From assembly GCA_001692895.1 (NCBI GenBank), contig KV748178.1, forward strand, positions 5,806,867 through 5,870,866: a DNA stretch of 64,000 nt, read 5' to 3'. Position 1 is the first letter of the stretch. The number at the start of each line of letters is the position of its first letter. Below the pieces are notes generated by a model. The model did no database searches and had not been told where the DNA came from. It saw only the letters and a list, made by a program, of their open reading frames with translations. The position numbers and the translations under genes were made by a program. Positions 1-11,197 of the stretch are shown here, one piece after another. Origin of the DNA: Cenococcum geophilum 1.58. Lineage: Eukaryota > Ascomycota > Dothideomycetes > Gloniales > Gloniaceae.

Positions 1-344
1 ATGCCGTCTCCTGCTTCGTGGCTCATGGCAATTAGTCCGCATTCTAACAACCTAAGGCACATTCTTTCGCCGTAACATCGCCTCAACATCGCCTCTTGAT
101 CGTCCGTCAGGCAGGAACAGCGGAAGCACGTATTGACATGATACAAAAAATGCACGCTGCCGCGTCGATACTGCAGCTGATTGCAGCAAAAGACGCGGGC
201 CGGTTTTTATGCCCAAGCCTGGAGTACGCTTCGGAAGACACGAGCTCTCTTATTCTGTCCTTGCAACATTGCAACATTACAACACCCCACTCGTTACTCC
301 CGATGGAAATACATGCATTCATGTTACAGCATTGAGCCCCAGCC
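1..344. other. Left edge, no gene recognised
   Basis: I see no recognisable gene here. Short open frames exist on both strands but none looks like a known protein. The minus-strand frame running through this stretch is the tail of the decayed GST-fold gene to its right, read past its probable end. Confidence 0.4.
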
Positions 345-1360
345 GACCCTCCTCCAACCTTGATGACCCTGAATCCAGTACGCGGTGCGTGTATACGGAC
401 TTCTCTGCCTCCAACTCTGCGGCAAGATGCCACCGTCACCTCCTCTGGCGTGAGCGTCACTAAGCGTCCACGATCATGGTGCGTGAACCCGGAGTCTGTG
501 GAATATTTCAACCTCCGTGCGTTCCCTGGAGCCGAGAGGATCGTTTTCATCCACGCCACCATTGGGCTCAGCAAAACTCTGAGCTAATGATAAGCTTCAC
601 CGCCTCCGGCCCCTTGAGGCTGGCTGGCGCGGGCCAGCCGATTTGGCTGCCTTGAGGATTACCCGGAAACGCTGAATCCATGCATATACCTTGGGGAATT
701 GTTTTTCGGAGACAACGCTTGCATGGAGCCTTTCAGCTCGACGAGCCAGTCAAAAGGCCAGATTGCTACCATAAAAACTAGCTCGGAGCTTTTAGGAACC
801 GGATTCTTGAGCAGCCAACCTTCGATATCTGCCAAGGGTGGCTTATCTGTCTTGAGTATCCAGTCTCTCCCATCAGCTAGTAGCGTTGTTCCCAACAGAT
901 CGAAGCAGCTTCGCATGTAGGCGATAGATTCCGGCCTTCCCCGCTCCAATGCATCCTTACTCCATTGTCTTCCACATAAGTCCTCCCTATCTTTAGTAAA
1001 TTTAGGATCTGCCATTGCTGGAGGATTGGTGGGAATCAGCAAGGCTGCTCTTAGAAATAGTGGACCTTCGACTGTCCACTTCTCAAGTAAACGCTTGATT
1101 GCCTTCTCATCCTCTTTCCCAGCGCCAAGAGTACCATTAGGAACCCTTTCCTCCAGTTTCTGGAGTGTAAGCCTTGTGTCACAATAGATATCCCGTCCAA
1201 TTGACACGACAGACACGCGACGGTAATTTACTCCGATGGGGGTGAGGTCATCCCGAGGGAGGACTAGAGGTTGAATCTTCGAACAGTTAGGCCCTGCTCG
1301 TCTCAACCGGAGGTACTTACACATTGTGCGTGCTAAATACCTCTCAATGCCAAATACCAT
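345..1360 (-). pseudogene. Decayed glutathione S-transferase-fold protein gene
   Basis: The minus strand encodes successive blocks of a fungal GST-family protein: a thioredoxin-side block (LVLPRDDLTPIG, SIGRDIYCDTRL), then the GST C-terminal helical domain (TLLADGRDWILKT, ADIE, WPFDWLVELKG), then a C-terminal extension (DSGFTHHDRGRLVTLTPEE, RIHAPRTGF). A 54-nt GT-AG intron near 770-825 joins ADIE to AIWPFDW in phase. After ELKGSMQ the expected continuation (SEKQFPKVYAWI) lies in another frame, and the block LKGPEAVKLI lies in a third, so at least two frameshifts are present. The N-terminal piece that would hold the first GST beta strand and its active-site region is not found upstream. No function is expected. 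Family assignment rests on remembered motifs; a frame error in the assembly is a less likely explanation. Confidence 0.72.
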
Positions 1361-2823
1361 ATCACTCTCCTAACATAGGGTGAATAAGAATAATGAAAGA
1401 GGACGATATTATTTGGAGCCGACATCACTAGAATATTGATCGTAACCGATCAGGTAGCAAATCAATAACAAAGAAGTGTAGATTAATGATACGAGGAACC
1501 TAAACGTGCCTTTTTCAACCGAGACTTAAACTTGAAGTTGATACTTGAAGTTAAATCTTGAGGCGGTTCCCTATTCCCCGAAAATAGTTGAGCCTCGGTA
1601 TCCCCGCGTTTGATTGGCTTAAAGACAGTGCCAAGACGCCTTACAACAAATGACATCTTCAACCAATCAGGACGTCTATTTCATTGCCACAGAAGTCTTG
1701 TATGCATACAAACCCAAAGTACCTTTATTCCAAGTAAAAATTTAAACTCGCAATCTTGCATATTTTCCTCATCCTCTTCTGCATGGCTTATGCTCCTTCA
1801 GCGATGTGCCTTGTTGGCACGGAACAGGCGTGGTGAGAATTTAATTCTCTGGGTCGCGTGCCATTAACTCCCTCTCATGTCTTTGGATCTTCAATATTAT
1901 CCCACTCTTAAAAAGAATTTATTACCGCGTCAGCCGCCACGCCTCTGACCTACTCTCCCTCGTGAAGCCCAACGCTTAGGCAGTAAGACAGGGGGCGACA
2001 ATCCCGTGGCTTCTTCACAGCTACGTCTTCAGATTTATAAAATCGTGGGAGTCTTTTATGTAATGTCCGAAAGGCACATTGTCATGAATAGTACGGGTAC
2101 CTTTTAAGGCTGAACACGCTAAGGTTAAAATGAAGTGATTATAGGACTGATAGCGAGCGAAAATCTTTATATGAGAGTTAGGTTTCGTTGCAGTTTTGTT
2201 GACGAGCAGTAAGTTTCAATTTATGCAACGGAAAATTAAAGACGTCTATCCCTTTCTGTTCATAAAAGGGAGCTGCTATGCTTGGACGAATTCTTTTTTT
2301 TTACTTTATCATTTTTTCAGACGACTTTTCTGGGTGGTTTTAAGGATTTTTCGAATAATTGGTAACTTCGACACAGAATCCAAGACGAGTATATCAACAA
2401 TCTTAGAACATGTCATGGTCATGAACACAGAGCGTATATTGGTGATCACTCTTCAAGCTTGACATCACGGGCAGATGCTCTGCAAGGAGGGTCGGTCCAG
2501 CAAAAGTAGGCTTGATTGACTATATTTAGGACGTCCATGTTTTTAAGCCTACGATACCTTTCAATTACAGGGGTCAAACTCTCCATTTATGGTCATTTTT
2601 ATGTCTATTCTTTCGCATTCAAAATTCATCAATACGCTAATGCTGTTTATTTAATATTTTAATTTCCATGGGATACCTTGTGAACGCATTCGAAGTATGA
2701 AGCGATCCCGGATTGATTTCACTGGCGTCGGGCTCCTCGCGGGTTGACATGGTGTGTGACTAGCATATGCGGTGCTGCCTCACATGAAGAGATCGAGGAT
2801 CTATCTAGTGGGGAAGTCTATAA
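1361..2823. other. Gene-poor stretch, nothing recognised
   Basis: This stretch is moderately AT-rich with poly-T runs, but CpA and TpG are common, so it does not look RIP-mutated. Short frames at 1610-1867 and 2196-2462 on the plus strand show no recognisable motif and I do not call them genes. Confidence 0.4.
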
Positions 2824-3126
2824 TCAGTATACCACTAGCAGATGTGATATGCATGATAGGTCATCGGTGCGACATACGTGGATGTTGGCTCCTTTCAGAG
2901 GCGCTATCATAACTTCTTCTTTCTTTGGCATCTTTACCTTCAAGCTTTCTAGTGCCCCTTCCATCAAGCCTATGTGGCTCCTCAAAGTTCCTTCGATTTC
3001 ATCCATCCGAGCTTCGTGTTCCTCAAGATTGTGGAGATGATGAGAGTGAAGACAAATTGTGGCACCAAAAATAGCAGCGAGATTCATGCAGCCGAGGAGA
3101 GTCGCCGGATTTCGATACAAGGGCAT
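2824..3126 (-). CDS. Possible small protein with a helical charged segment
   Basis: This is a 100-residue open frame. Residues about 10-27 are hydrophobic (GCMNLAAIFGATICL) and could be one membrane segment. Residues about 28-70 are charged and heptad-like (HNLEEHEARMDEIEGTL), suggesting a helix or short coiled coil. A CAG splice-acceptor-like site preceded by pyrimidines sits just upstream of the ATG, so this could be an internal exon of a longer gene whose first exon I could not find. I do not recognise the family. It may equally be a chance frame. Confidence 0.3.
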   Translation of the reverse strand: MPLYRNPATLLGCMNLAAIFGATICLHSHHLHNLEEHEARMDEIEGTLRSHIGLMEGALESLKVKMPKKEEVMIAPLKGANIHVCRTDDLSCISHLLVVY

Positions 3127-3395
3127 CCTGGAAATAGAGTTGGGTTTAAGGGCACTTGGATGAATACAGGCTTGATGGCATTTCAGTCGTCTACGCTTTG
3201 GGATTGGTTTTCCTCAACATCTATGATGACATCAATGGCACATCTGCTAGCGCGTTCCGTTTTCGAAGACTTTAACATTTTCGTGCGGTATACATTAGTG
3301 TGTGTAGAGGAGTTGATATGTTTAAATTACTATACAAAATAAATCGCGTGAGGTTGAATGGAAATAGTCATGTTCTTGAAGACTGGTGGATCTGC

Positions 3396-3432
3396 TTGGC
3401 GCGAATCACTCAACGCGCTATCTTGACGCGAA
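3396..3432 (+). promoter_or_regulatory. Cluster of CGCG motifs upstream of the polymerase eta gene
   Basis: Three motifs sit 109-145 bp before the start codon: TTGGCGCGAA (3396-3405), AACGCG (3412-3417) and GACGCGAA (3425-3432). They resemble MBF/E2F-type cell-cycle boxes, which often control fungal DNA replication and repair genes. Spacing and gene type fit; the role is inferred. Confidence 0.4.
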
Positions 3433-3540
3433 CGTATCTTCCCCATCAGCATCTCCATATGGTCTCGGCAACGCTTTTGAGAGTGGCATTAACACCTTCG
3501 CCCTCATGAGGCGCCTTGCCTTCATGGTTTCGCAAAAAGT

Positions 3541-5673
3541 ATGTCCTCATCCCAACCCTTCGTGCAATCCTCACCCCTCTCTACGACCTCCGCATCCTAT
3601 CGCCGCGAATCGAAGTTTACGTTTAAGCACCTTTCACAACTCAGCCATTATTCTGCAACATGTCCCCTCCGTGTCATAGCCCATATCGATCTCGATGCCT
3701 TCTATGCGCAATGCGAAATGGTTCGGTTGGGAATACCGGAAGACCAGCCGCTAGCTGTTCAGCAATGGCAGGGTCTCATCGCGATAAACTACCCCGCAAG
3801 GAAATTCGGACTCAATCGGCATATTACCAGTACGGAGGCACATGAGTTATGCCCAGAGCTGATCTTGCAGCACGTGGCGACGTGGAAAGAGGGGGATGAG
3901 AAATGGGCATATCATGAGGACGCGTTCAAGCATATCGCAACACACAAAGTATCTCTGGATCCGTATCGGATGGAGTCTAAGAAAATATTCGCTACAATAA
4001 AGGAGAGCCTACCCGCAACCCCGCTGCAAAGAGTCGAGAAGGCTAGCGTGGATGAAGTCTTTATGGACCTCTCTGCACAGATACACTCAGTCTTGCTGGA
4101 GCGATATCCGGAGCTTCGAGGACCACCGCCATATGATGATCCTACGGAATACCTTCCACGGCCTCCTACCACAGCCCTGGATTGGGATACGGATGCGCTT
4201 GTGGATCTGGACGCTAACGAGACCGAGGATGACGATCCAGACTGGGATGATATCGCAATGCTGATTGGCTCTGAGATTATACGTTCTGTTCGGGCAAAAG
4301 TACGCGAGAAATTAAAGTACACCTGTTCGGGAGGAGTGGCTCGAAATAAAATGCTGGCGAAATTGGGATCCGGACACAAGAAGCCAAATCAACAGACCAT
4401 CATTCGAAACCGTGCGATTCAACATTTCCTAAGCGACTTCAAATTTACAAAGATCCGCAACTTGGGCGGTAAACTTGGCGATGAAGTCGTCTCCATGTTC
4501 AATACGGATACTGTAAAAGAATTGCTGGACCAGCCTCTGGACCAGCTGAAACGATTGGGGGACGACACGGGATCTTGGCTTTACGGAATCATCAGAGGTG
4601 AGGACCATAGCGAAGTCAACCCGAGAACTCAAATTAAGAGTATGCTCTCGGCCAAATCGTTCCGTCCGTCAGTCAACACTTTTGAACAAGCTGTCCGATG
4701 GCTACGTATTTTTGTCGCGGATATCTTCTCACGTTGCGTTGAAGAGGGTGTCTTGGAGAACAAGCGTAGACCTAAGACAATCAACCTGCATCACCGACAA
4801 GGCTCACAGACGCGATCTAAGCAGTCACCTATCCCGCAAGGCAAGACTGTCAGCGAGGAACTACTATTTGATCTTGCAAAGAATCTACTGGCCCAAGTCG
4901 TTGTTGACGGCAGAGCATGGCCATGCGCAAATCTCTCGCTCAGTGTGGGTGGCTTTGAGGATGGAATTGCTGACAACAAGGACATTGGAGGATTTCTTGT
5001 TCGTGGAGAGGAGGCAAAGGCTATGCTCGCCAGTGGGCGACATGCCTCAGATGCCCAGACGGTGATAAGAGACTCGCAACCACCCGAAAAGCGTCAAAAA
5101 CTCGATAGTGGAGGGATTCAAAGGTTTTTCGTCCCTAGAGAAGGCAGGCGGGATGATTCCAAGCAGTCTCACAGCCCATTTCCTCACCGCGAAGAAAGTA
5201 GAGATCACTCTGAGCTGGACTCTAACAGCAGCAGTCCTGAAGCTATGGATGCGGCGCACTCAGATGAAGGCGTGAGGCCGACACTCCTGAAAAGGCCATC
5301 GACACCCGAAAATCACGATGCCGATGCTGGCATTTCGCCAGACGTTCCACCTCCCTCAGCGCAGCCTCAGTCTCCTTCACAACGAATACAGCATTTCCAC
5401 CAGCAAAGCCTTGATGCCTACTTCTGCTCTCGCTGCTCCACTCATCTTCCGCTGGCTGACCAAGCCGAGCATGAAGACTGGCACTTCGCTAAAGACCTGG
5501 AGAAAGATCTGCAAGCGCAAGAACACAGCAATTCAAACGCAGCAACTGCACAGCACACTTCAGGACTACCGCAGAAGTCCCAGTCTAGAGGAAGGGGCAG
5601 GCCTGCTGGAGGTGGCAGCACGGTCAAAGGAAGAGAGAAAGGACAGCGACGGTTGGCTTTTGGGAAACGGTGA
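3541..5673 (+). CDS. RAD30: DNA polymerase eta (Y-family translesion polymerase)
   Basis: This single-exon gene encodes 710 residues, close to human POLH (about 713) and longer than yeast Rad30 (632). Y-family enzymes copy past damaged bases such as UV photodimers at stalled forks in the nucleus. The palm shows AHIDLDAFYAQ with metal-binding D50 and D52, and SVDE at 169-172 supplies the other acidic pair (D171, E172). The motif LAVQQWQGLIAINYPARKFG follows the first palm strand. The little-finger region includes INLHHR near residue 417. The C-terminal tail is polar and low-complexity, with a degenerate PCNA-binding motif (GGIQRFF, 524-530) and a UBZ3 zinc finger: C629, C632, H644, H648, with D646 where the ubiquitin-contacting aspartate is expected. 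The Cx2Cx11Hx3H spacing matches the human domain as I remember it. The start is the first ATG of the frame and leaves about 43 residues before the catalytic core. No sign of damage. Confidence 0.95.
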   Translation: MSSSQPFVQSSPLSTTSASYRRESKFTFKHLSQLSHYSATCPLRVIAHIDLDAFYAQCEMVRLGIPEDQPLAVQQWQGLIAINYPARKFGLNRHITSTEAHELCPELILQHVATWKEGDEKWAYHEDAFKHIATHKVSLDPYRMESKKIFATIKESLPATPLQRVEKASVDEVFMDLSAQIHSVLLERYPELRGPPPYDDPTEYLPRPPTTALDWDTDALVDLDANETEDDDPDWDDIAMLIGSEIIRSVRAKVREKLKYTCSGGVARNKMLAKLGSGHKKPNQQTIIRNRAIQHFLSDFKFTKIRNLGGKLGDEVVSMFNTDTVKELLDQPLDQLKRLGDDTGSWLYGIIRGEDHSEVNPRTQIKSMLSAKSFRPSVNTFEQAVRWLRIFVADIFSRCVEEGVLENKRRPKTINLHHRQGSQTRSKQSPIPQGKTVSEELLFDLAKNLLAQVVVDGRAWPCANLSLSVGGFEDGIADNKDIGGFLVRGEEAKAMLASGRHASDAQTVIRDSQPPEKRQKLDSGGIQRFFVPREGRRDDSKQSHSPFPHREESRDHSELDSNSSSPEAMDAAHSDEGVRPTLLKRPSTPENHDADAGISPDVPPPSAQPQSPSQRIQHFHQQSLDAYFCSRCSTHLPLADQAEHEDWHFAKDLEKDLQAQEHSNSNAATAQHTSGLPQKSQSRGRGRPAGGGSTVKGREKGQRRLAFGKR

Positions 5674-6519
5674 TGATTTAATGGCTTCTACGATTTTATG
5701 TCTCTCTAATGTCCTTTTTAGATATGGCAATGGCTGTTATTCGGAGATATTGCATTGGGAGGTGTTTGATACCATGGTCCGAACTTGGTTTGGATGGTTG
5801 TAGCGGCTTAGGATCACATTTGGGAGTGGATATGGATCTCGCACCAAACTAATAGACTCACTCATCCTTTTCGATGCTTTCACAGAAAATCTATAAACTG
5901 AACGGTGACGGCACCCTGTCATCACAGGCACTGCTTCTGCTTCTGCTTCACGATCATCTAAGAACTTTGTATTCATAAGTATACTAAATCGCAGTTCGTC
6001 TGTAAGGCTTGACTGCGATTGCTTCGGCGCTTGTGTCAATGCAGACCGATGTATGTCTGTTAGACCGGCATTGAGGGATCAGGAGTTTATTCTCCTCTCG
6101 CAGACTTCCTTTCATATATTTCTAATAAATAGAATTCTCTATGCACATCAATGACTGTAAATGCTTCTGAACGGAAATTTTGCACCCCGTTGACTCCACT
6201 AGTCGTAAGAGGTTTCATGCAGATGCGCTAGGAGGAGAACGGGCGGTGACTGCTTGGCCATGTAAGCATGCTACTTCAAAAGCAAAAGTAGAGTTTAAGG
6301 TTGGGCTTTGAGTCGGACGAGTGCTCGGAAGTTTATGGTAAAGTATGAAGTGCTTTTGGTGTGTTATATATGGCTGACATAAGGGCGGCACAACGTCCGA
6401 CCCTGGAGAAAGCGAGGCCGCACAAGCAAAGGTATGAGCTGATATGGAGCCAAGTGTTAGATGGTAGAAGCTTCGAAACTCTCTTCATTTACTCATAAGA
6501 TCTTTCGGTTCATATTTCG
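5674..6519. other. Intergenic region between polymerase eta and the hydratase gene
   Basis: This tandem intergenic stretch of about 850 bp must hold the 3' end of the polymerase eta transcript and the promoter of the next gene. Apart from a short CTTCTG repeat near 5932-5948 I see no structure or supported gene. Confidence 0.5.
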
Positions 6520-7900
6520 ATGTCCACAACAATGGCAATCCTTCCCAACCTCCCTGCACGTGCTGCGTTCCTTCAGCTTGATAACTTCGCCCGCCGCAAT
6601 GCACTCTCCTTGTCTGTTCTTCGCTCCCTGCGCTCTCAACTCATCACATTCAATACCACACATAGCGGTAAAGTACATATCCTCCCACCATTCAAACCCT
6701 CCTTGCTTTCCAGGCTCGAAGCACATGACCCAGAATATGCTTGGCTGGTGGACGCCGAAGTCTGGAGAAGAGAGAGGGAGCGATTACCCAAAGTAATTGT
6801 GCTGCGAAGCAGTGGTGGTGTTTTCTGTTCAGGTCATGATTTGAAAGAGCTGAGGGGTCTATCCCATGATGAAGTTAAAGAAACATTTGCACTGTGCGCG
6901 GAAGTGATGTCTTTAATCCGGCGATCTCCAGCGCCGGTTGTAGGAATTATATCAGGTAAAGGCCACTGAAATCATCTATGATATCTATACTACCTCACCC
7001 CCATCAGTATCCCGTGTGAAAACAAAGAGCTAGGAGCAAGGTACCACATATTAGGGATGTTCTCCGTATCTTAAAGCCGGAGTTCAGAGGTTACGACGCA
7101 TGTGAGGAGCTGTATGCCACCTAAAGGTGCCAAGCGTATTTGTGAAATCTTTCAGAAGAATTATTTCTATCTGAGCTTGTTTCATCTGAAACGCCATTAA
7201 TGCCTTATTATCATATCCGAACTGCTCAATGCTATCAAAGTCCTCGAAATGCCCAATCACGTTTTCTATTTTATCTATCAATGTTGCTTAGGAGTTCTCA
7301 AGAAATTTCTATCAATAAGCCTCCTTCTACTGATATGCTTTCAACATAGGTCTCGCAACAGCCGCCGGCGCTCAACTCGCCCTCACAACAGACTTTCCTA
7401 TTGCTCTCGCCTCAACCCCATTCCAACTTCCCGGCGCCTCTATTGGCCTCCCCTGCACATCCCCAGTGACCGCCGTATCCCGACGTATAAACCCCGCCCT
7501 GGCGTATCGTATGCTTGCCACAGCCGAGGAAGTGCGTGCCGATCAACTTGGCGGTGCTGTGGACGTAGTTCCGGACCCTCCGGTCACGCTTGATGAAACC
7601 GGAAATGAAAAACCACGGGAGGGAGATTATTTCAGGGCGCTGCAAGCACTGTCAGACCGGGTAGAAGAAGTGGTGGGAAGGTTGGAGGGCAAGGCGGCAC
7701 AGCCGGCCGCACTAGCGAAGTGGGCGTTCTGGACGCAATTGGGGATTACGGGTGTGAATCGTGACCAAAAAGGGGGTGATGGTTATGAAGATGCTGCTGA
7801 ATGGGCGGGAAGGATGATGGCGTTGCATGCGAGATCTGAGGATGCGGAAGAAGGAATGTCTGCCTTTGTAGAGAAAAGAGTGCCGGTTTGGAAAACGTAA
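6520..7900 (+). CDS. Enoyl-CoA hydratase/isomerase family protein (ECHDC3-like)
   Basis: Exons are 6520-6955 and 7350-7900, split by a 394-nt phase-1 GT-AG intron with CTGAT near its 3' end; together they give 328 residues. The crotonase fold is recognised by the N-terminal RRNALS block (residues 25-30), the oxyanion-hole block GVFCSGHDLKEL (100-111), and, across the splice, GLATAAGAQLALTTDFPIALA followed by FQLPGASIGLPCTSP. The protein would act on acyl-CoA thioesters, probably in mitochondria, though I see no clear targeting peptide. A 45-residue insertion (about 45-90) before the oxyanion block is, as I remember, shared by related fungal proteins. I could not point to the two catalytic glutamates of classical hydratases, so the precise reaction is open. 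The splice is supported by continuity of the fold. Confidence 0.85.
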
Positions 7901-8178
7901 CCGTAGATCATGGTGGGAGGCACTCAATGAGGGTCATTAATGGGTTGATGCAAAAACTATTAACACATTGATTTTCTGAATAAACTGTACCTTCTGGAAA
8001 CCGCTGAGAGAATGGACGCCTGAAGACATTCAACAGGAACGCCAAAGCCATGTAAACCCCCACGGAAGCGCTTCAAAAGCAGTAAATCGTCCTAAGTTCA
8101 TCTGCTACCTCACTTCGACATCCCGCAATTAATCCTGATCTCATTCCCCTCATCCGCATATCTATCAGGTTTTACCGT
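7901..8178. other. Convergent intergenic region
   Basis: The hydratase gene (+) and clathrin light chain (-) end 278 bp apart. The stretch should hold both 3' untranslated regions and polyadenylation signals. I see nothing else. Confidence 0.5.
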
Positions 8179-9045
8179 CTAGTAGCCCGTCGCACCAGGA
8201 GCCTTTTCATCTTTCCGCAAGTTCACCAATATTTCTCTAAACCTCTGCTTCTCACTTCCACTAGCTCCTCCCTTCACACCCTTCCCACTCAAATCAACTA
8301 GCTTAGCAATTCTTTCCCAGCTTGTGCCACCAGCTGCAGTGTCTTCCCTGGAGTTGAGGAATTCCTCCTCTTCGCGGCGTGACTGCGCGATCTGCTTCTC
8401 CCTCTTGTTGTTGTAGTTCTCGTAGAAGTCGTCAATAGCCTCTTGAGCGTCCTTGACGGTCTGCTGCTTGCGTGTCATGGACACTTCATCACGATGTTGG
8501 AGAGCGAGGTCGCGCCGCTCGCGCCATTCGCGAATAACATCAGGCTCCGGCGACTCGGCCCGAGGCGTCACAGAATAGTTTGATGTTGGCGCGCCGGGGA
8601 GGTAGGGGAGTGTGCTGCCGGTTATGGTTCCGCCGGGCGCCATATGCTACAAGTATAATTAGCATGTTGCCCAGACATATTTGAAGTGAGACTCACATTG
8701 TTTGTTGTGTCTATCTCTGGGAATGAATCTTCAAACCCCATCATCACTTCTCCACCGACTTTGGCTTGGTATTCACCTCCGCCTAGCAGGTCGTCGTCAC
8801 CGCCGTCCTCGACTGTGGCTAGTTTGTTGTTGAGCGAAACGAATTGGTTGGCATCTTCACCTAGTAAAGCTCGTTCTCGGGAGAGAAAGTCATCACCATC
8901 TGTTACGTCGCCAGCGAGATCGAAGTTCGCGTCGCCTCTAGCTTCAGTGTGACCTAGAATAGGATTAGTGAGGAAGCTGAGTATTTTAGGTGCCTATTAG
9001 CATACCAGCGTCAATCTCGTCTAATGAAGGAAATCGGTCAGCCAT
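8179..9045 (-). CDS. CLC1: Clathrin light chain
   Basis: Three exons on the minus strand, 9045-9006, 8953-8697 and 8646-8179, give 254 residues, close to yeast Clc1 (233). Splices are GT-AG in phases 1 and 0. The light chain decorates the clathrin heavy-chain hub and regulates coat assembly at the plasma membrane and trans-Golgi. The start MADRFPSLDEIDAG is followed by an acidic segment (DLAGDVTDGDDF, DGGDDDLLGG), then APGGTITGSTLPY, then the long charged heavy-chain-binding helix (EWRERRDLALQHRDE through EEEEFLNSRE, about residues 130-195), and a C-terminal WERIAKLVDL block, all as in fungal light chains. The third exon alone has an ATG at its second codon, but the upstream exons carry the conserved acidic N terminus. 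It shares a 302-bp divergent promoter with the RTT103-like gene. Confidence 0.93.
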
Positions 9046-9347
9046 GTTGTATGTGAGCGTGAGGATGGTTTTGAGGAATGGGCAGGCTTTAGAGCGATTG
9101 CGCGAATGAGACTGGGCAAAGGGGATTGTTTGATGCAATTCAAGATGTTGCGGATGGTGGCCCAGGAGTTGAGGCTCAGCGGAAAATTCCGGCGCCGAAA
9201 GTAGCTCACGCTTCAGACCACCATTATCCATTCATGCCCGTCAACATTACAGTGTTTTCTTAACACATTGACATATAGCCCCCGCTTTCCCATTATAAAA
9301 AAAAAGCCCCATCTGTGAGAGTTGTTTGAGTGACATCCGCATTTGCC
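9046..9347. promoter_or_regulatory. Divergent promoter of clathrin light chain and RTT103-like gene
   Basis: The 302 bp between the two start codons must contain both promoters and 5' leaders. A poly-A tract lies at about 9297-9305, near the RTT103 side. No specific binding site could be assigned. Confidence 0.6.
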
Positions 9348-10828
9348 ATGGCGTACACAGATGATGCTGTGAAAGCGAAGCTCTCCGCGCTCAATGAGAC
9401 CCAGGAGGGCATTGTGACTGTCGCTCAGTGGATCATGTTTCATCGGTAACGTCTCTGCGAGCTCGTTTTCAGGGGATTCAGTAGCTAATAAATATGCATA
9501 GGAGACACGCCGATCGAACCGCACAACTATGGATGCAAAGGCTGAAAGACTCTACGGCCAGCAAGAGGCTAAATATGATATATTTGGCAAATGGTAGGAC
9601 AAAGCATCCCCTCAGCCAGCGATGTATAGTAACTAATGCTTCCGCTTGACAGAGGTCGTCCAGCAATCGAAAGCGCGCCGAAAGAACGAGTTCGTGAACG
9701 CATTTACTCCAATCGTAGCGGAGGCCACGACAATAGCATACAAAGGCTCTACAAACGACGTTCAGCAGAAGTTGCGGCGTGTCATAGAAGTCTGGCGACA
9801 GCGCCAAATATTTGACCTCCAAACCCAAGAAAGTATCGAGAAACAAATCGATGGTACTCCTCTCCATCATTCCCTCCTTTATCCCATCTTTCTAACATGG
9901 AGCAGAAGTTGATCGTACCCGTGGCTCGGGCAAAAAGCCAGCCCTTGGCGGTTCTCTCTTCCAAAACTCAGGCTCTTCAGCACCAGCAGAGCTCCAACCG
10001 CTGATCCCGCTACAAACCCAACTCACCAAGGCGGAAGTCATCTCCAAGCCGGCGATTACCAGCGCAAATGACGAATATGAAAAGCTCACAAGTCCGTCGA
10101 ACCCGATTCCAACCCCTCCTGTCCACGCAGCCCGCCTATCCGCCCTGCTCAAAAATCTTGCAAATGCCGAAGGCGCTGTGGCTGAAAGCATCAAAGCCCG
10201 CCAATCGCTCATTTCCGGGCTGGAGAAAATGTTGGAGACGAACCGGGCAGCTCTCGTGGAGGAACAAACGCAGCACGCAGAACTTGCGACACGCAAAACC
10301 GCTATTGAGGGCAGAAAGCGCGAAGTTGAAGATGGAATTATGCGCGGTTTGTCTGCTGCTGAGACAGCCGCTCTGTCAGTGACGCCCATCCCCGGGAGCA
10401 CGACACCTGAATTGGAGCCTCCTCGCCCAAACGTGGAAGAACTGACTCCGCCGCCTGTGGAATCGTTCACGCCTGTTGGCACGCCTTCCGCATACCCGAC
10501 CGATGATCCGGATGAAAATTTTCACGAAGCTGTGACACATCCCGTCGAGCCAGTCGTAGTTCCAGCGCCTGTGCAAGCAGATGTCGTCATGAAATATTCA
10601 AGCCCCACAACTGCGATAGCTCCTGGTGCCGATTTGTTGTCGAGCCTGACGCACGGGAGAAGTGAGGACGGTGTCAATGCGCACAACACGGTGCATCCGG
10701 GCTCTGGAGGCTCTTACAAGCGGAGGAAGTTGAGCAGGCCTAGTGTGGATGATGAATTCGCAGCATTTGCGGGAGATGATGCGATGGCTGGGATCGATGC
10801 TGATGTTGCTGGGATGTTAGAGGGTTAG
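9348..10828 (+). CDS. RTT103: CID-domain transcription termination factor, Rtt103/RPRD-like
   Basis: Four exons, 9348-9445, 9502-9593, 9653-9853 and 9906-10828, give 437 residues (yeast Rtt103 is 409). All introns are GT-AG; the second has AACTAAT as a likely branch site. The CID domain occupies about residues 1-135 and shows the typical blocks HRRHADRTAQLWMQRL, RLNMIYLANEVVQQSK and RRVIEVWRQRQIFD. CID proteins bind the Ser2-phosphorylated C-terminal domain of RNA polymerase II and recruit Rat1/Xrn2 for termination. A helical segment (about 190-270, with SLISGLEKMLETN) resembles the coiled region of the RPRD/Rtt103 group, followed by a Pro-rich tail, a basic KRRKL motif near residue 400 that may be a nuclear signal, and an acidic end. 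The last acceptor is a tandem AGCAG, so two proteins differing by one alanine are possible (see findings). Confidence 0.92.
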
Positions 10829-11197
10829 TAAGTATTGAGGGTTAGTAGGTGATCAGGTTGTGAAGTTTTTCACTGGGCGGTTGAAAATAAGGAGTAAACT
10901 TGCGTTGATGGTCTGGGAAGTTATTCAATCCATTGATGTATATCTCCTCGCATTTTACCAATTAGCCTGCGGCATGACTGATTGGCTAGAGGATAACACA
11001 GGCTTTAAAACATGCAAAATAGTCTTGTAAGTTAGCGATTGCATACATATATAAGGTATTTACAGCTTCTGAGATCATTTCATTCCGTCGTGAGTCCGTT
11101 TCCGGTTGCCCTTGAAATCTTCTACAAAATCAGTCATAAATTTCATACCTTTTAAATAAGGAAGAGTAAACAGCCCACACTGATTTGATCATACTTT
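10829..11197. other. Convergent intergenic region, RTT103 and CDC37
   Basis: These 369 bp separate two stop codons that face each other and should hold both 3' untranslated regions. I see no further gene or repeat. Confidence 0.55.

Noticed and set aside
107-574. A 155-residue minus-strand open frame as a separate gene.
   Set aside because: Its middle part is the C-terminal block of the decayed GST-fold gene in another frame; the rest has no support.
8179-8643. A stand-alone 154-residue protein starting MAPGGTITG.
   Set aside because: Two upstream exons join in phase and supply the conserved N terminus of clathrin light chain.
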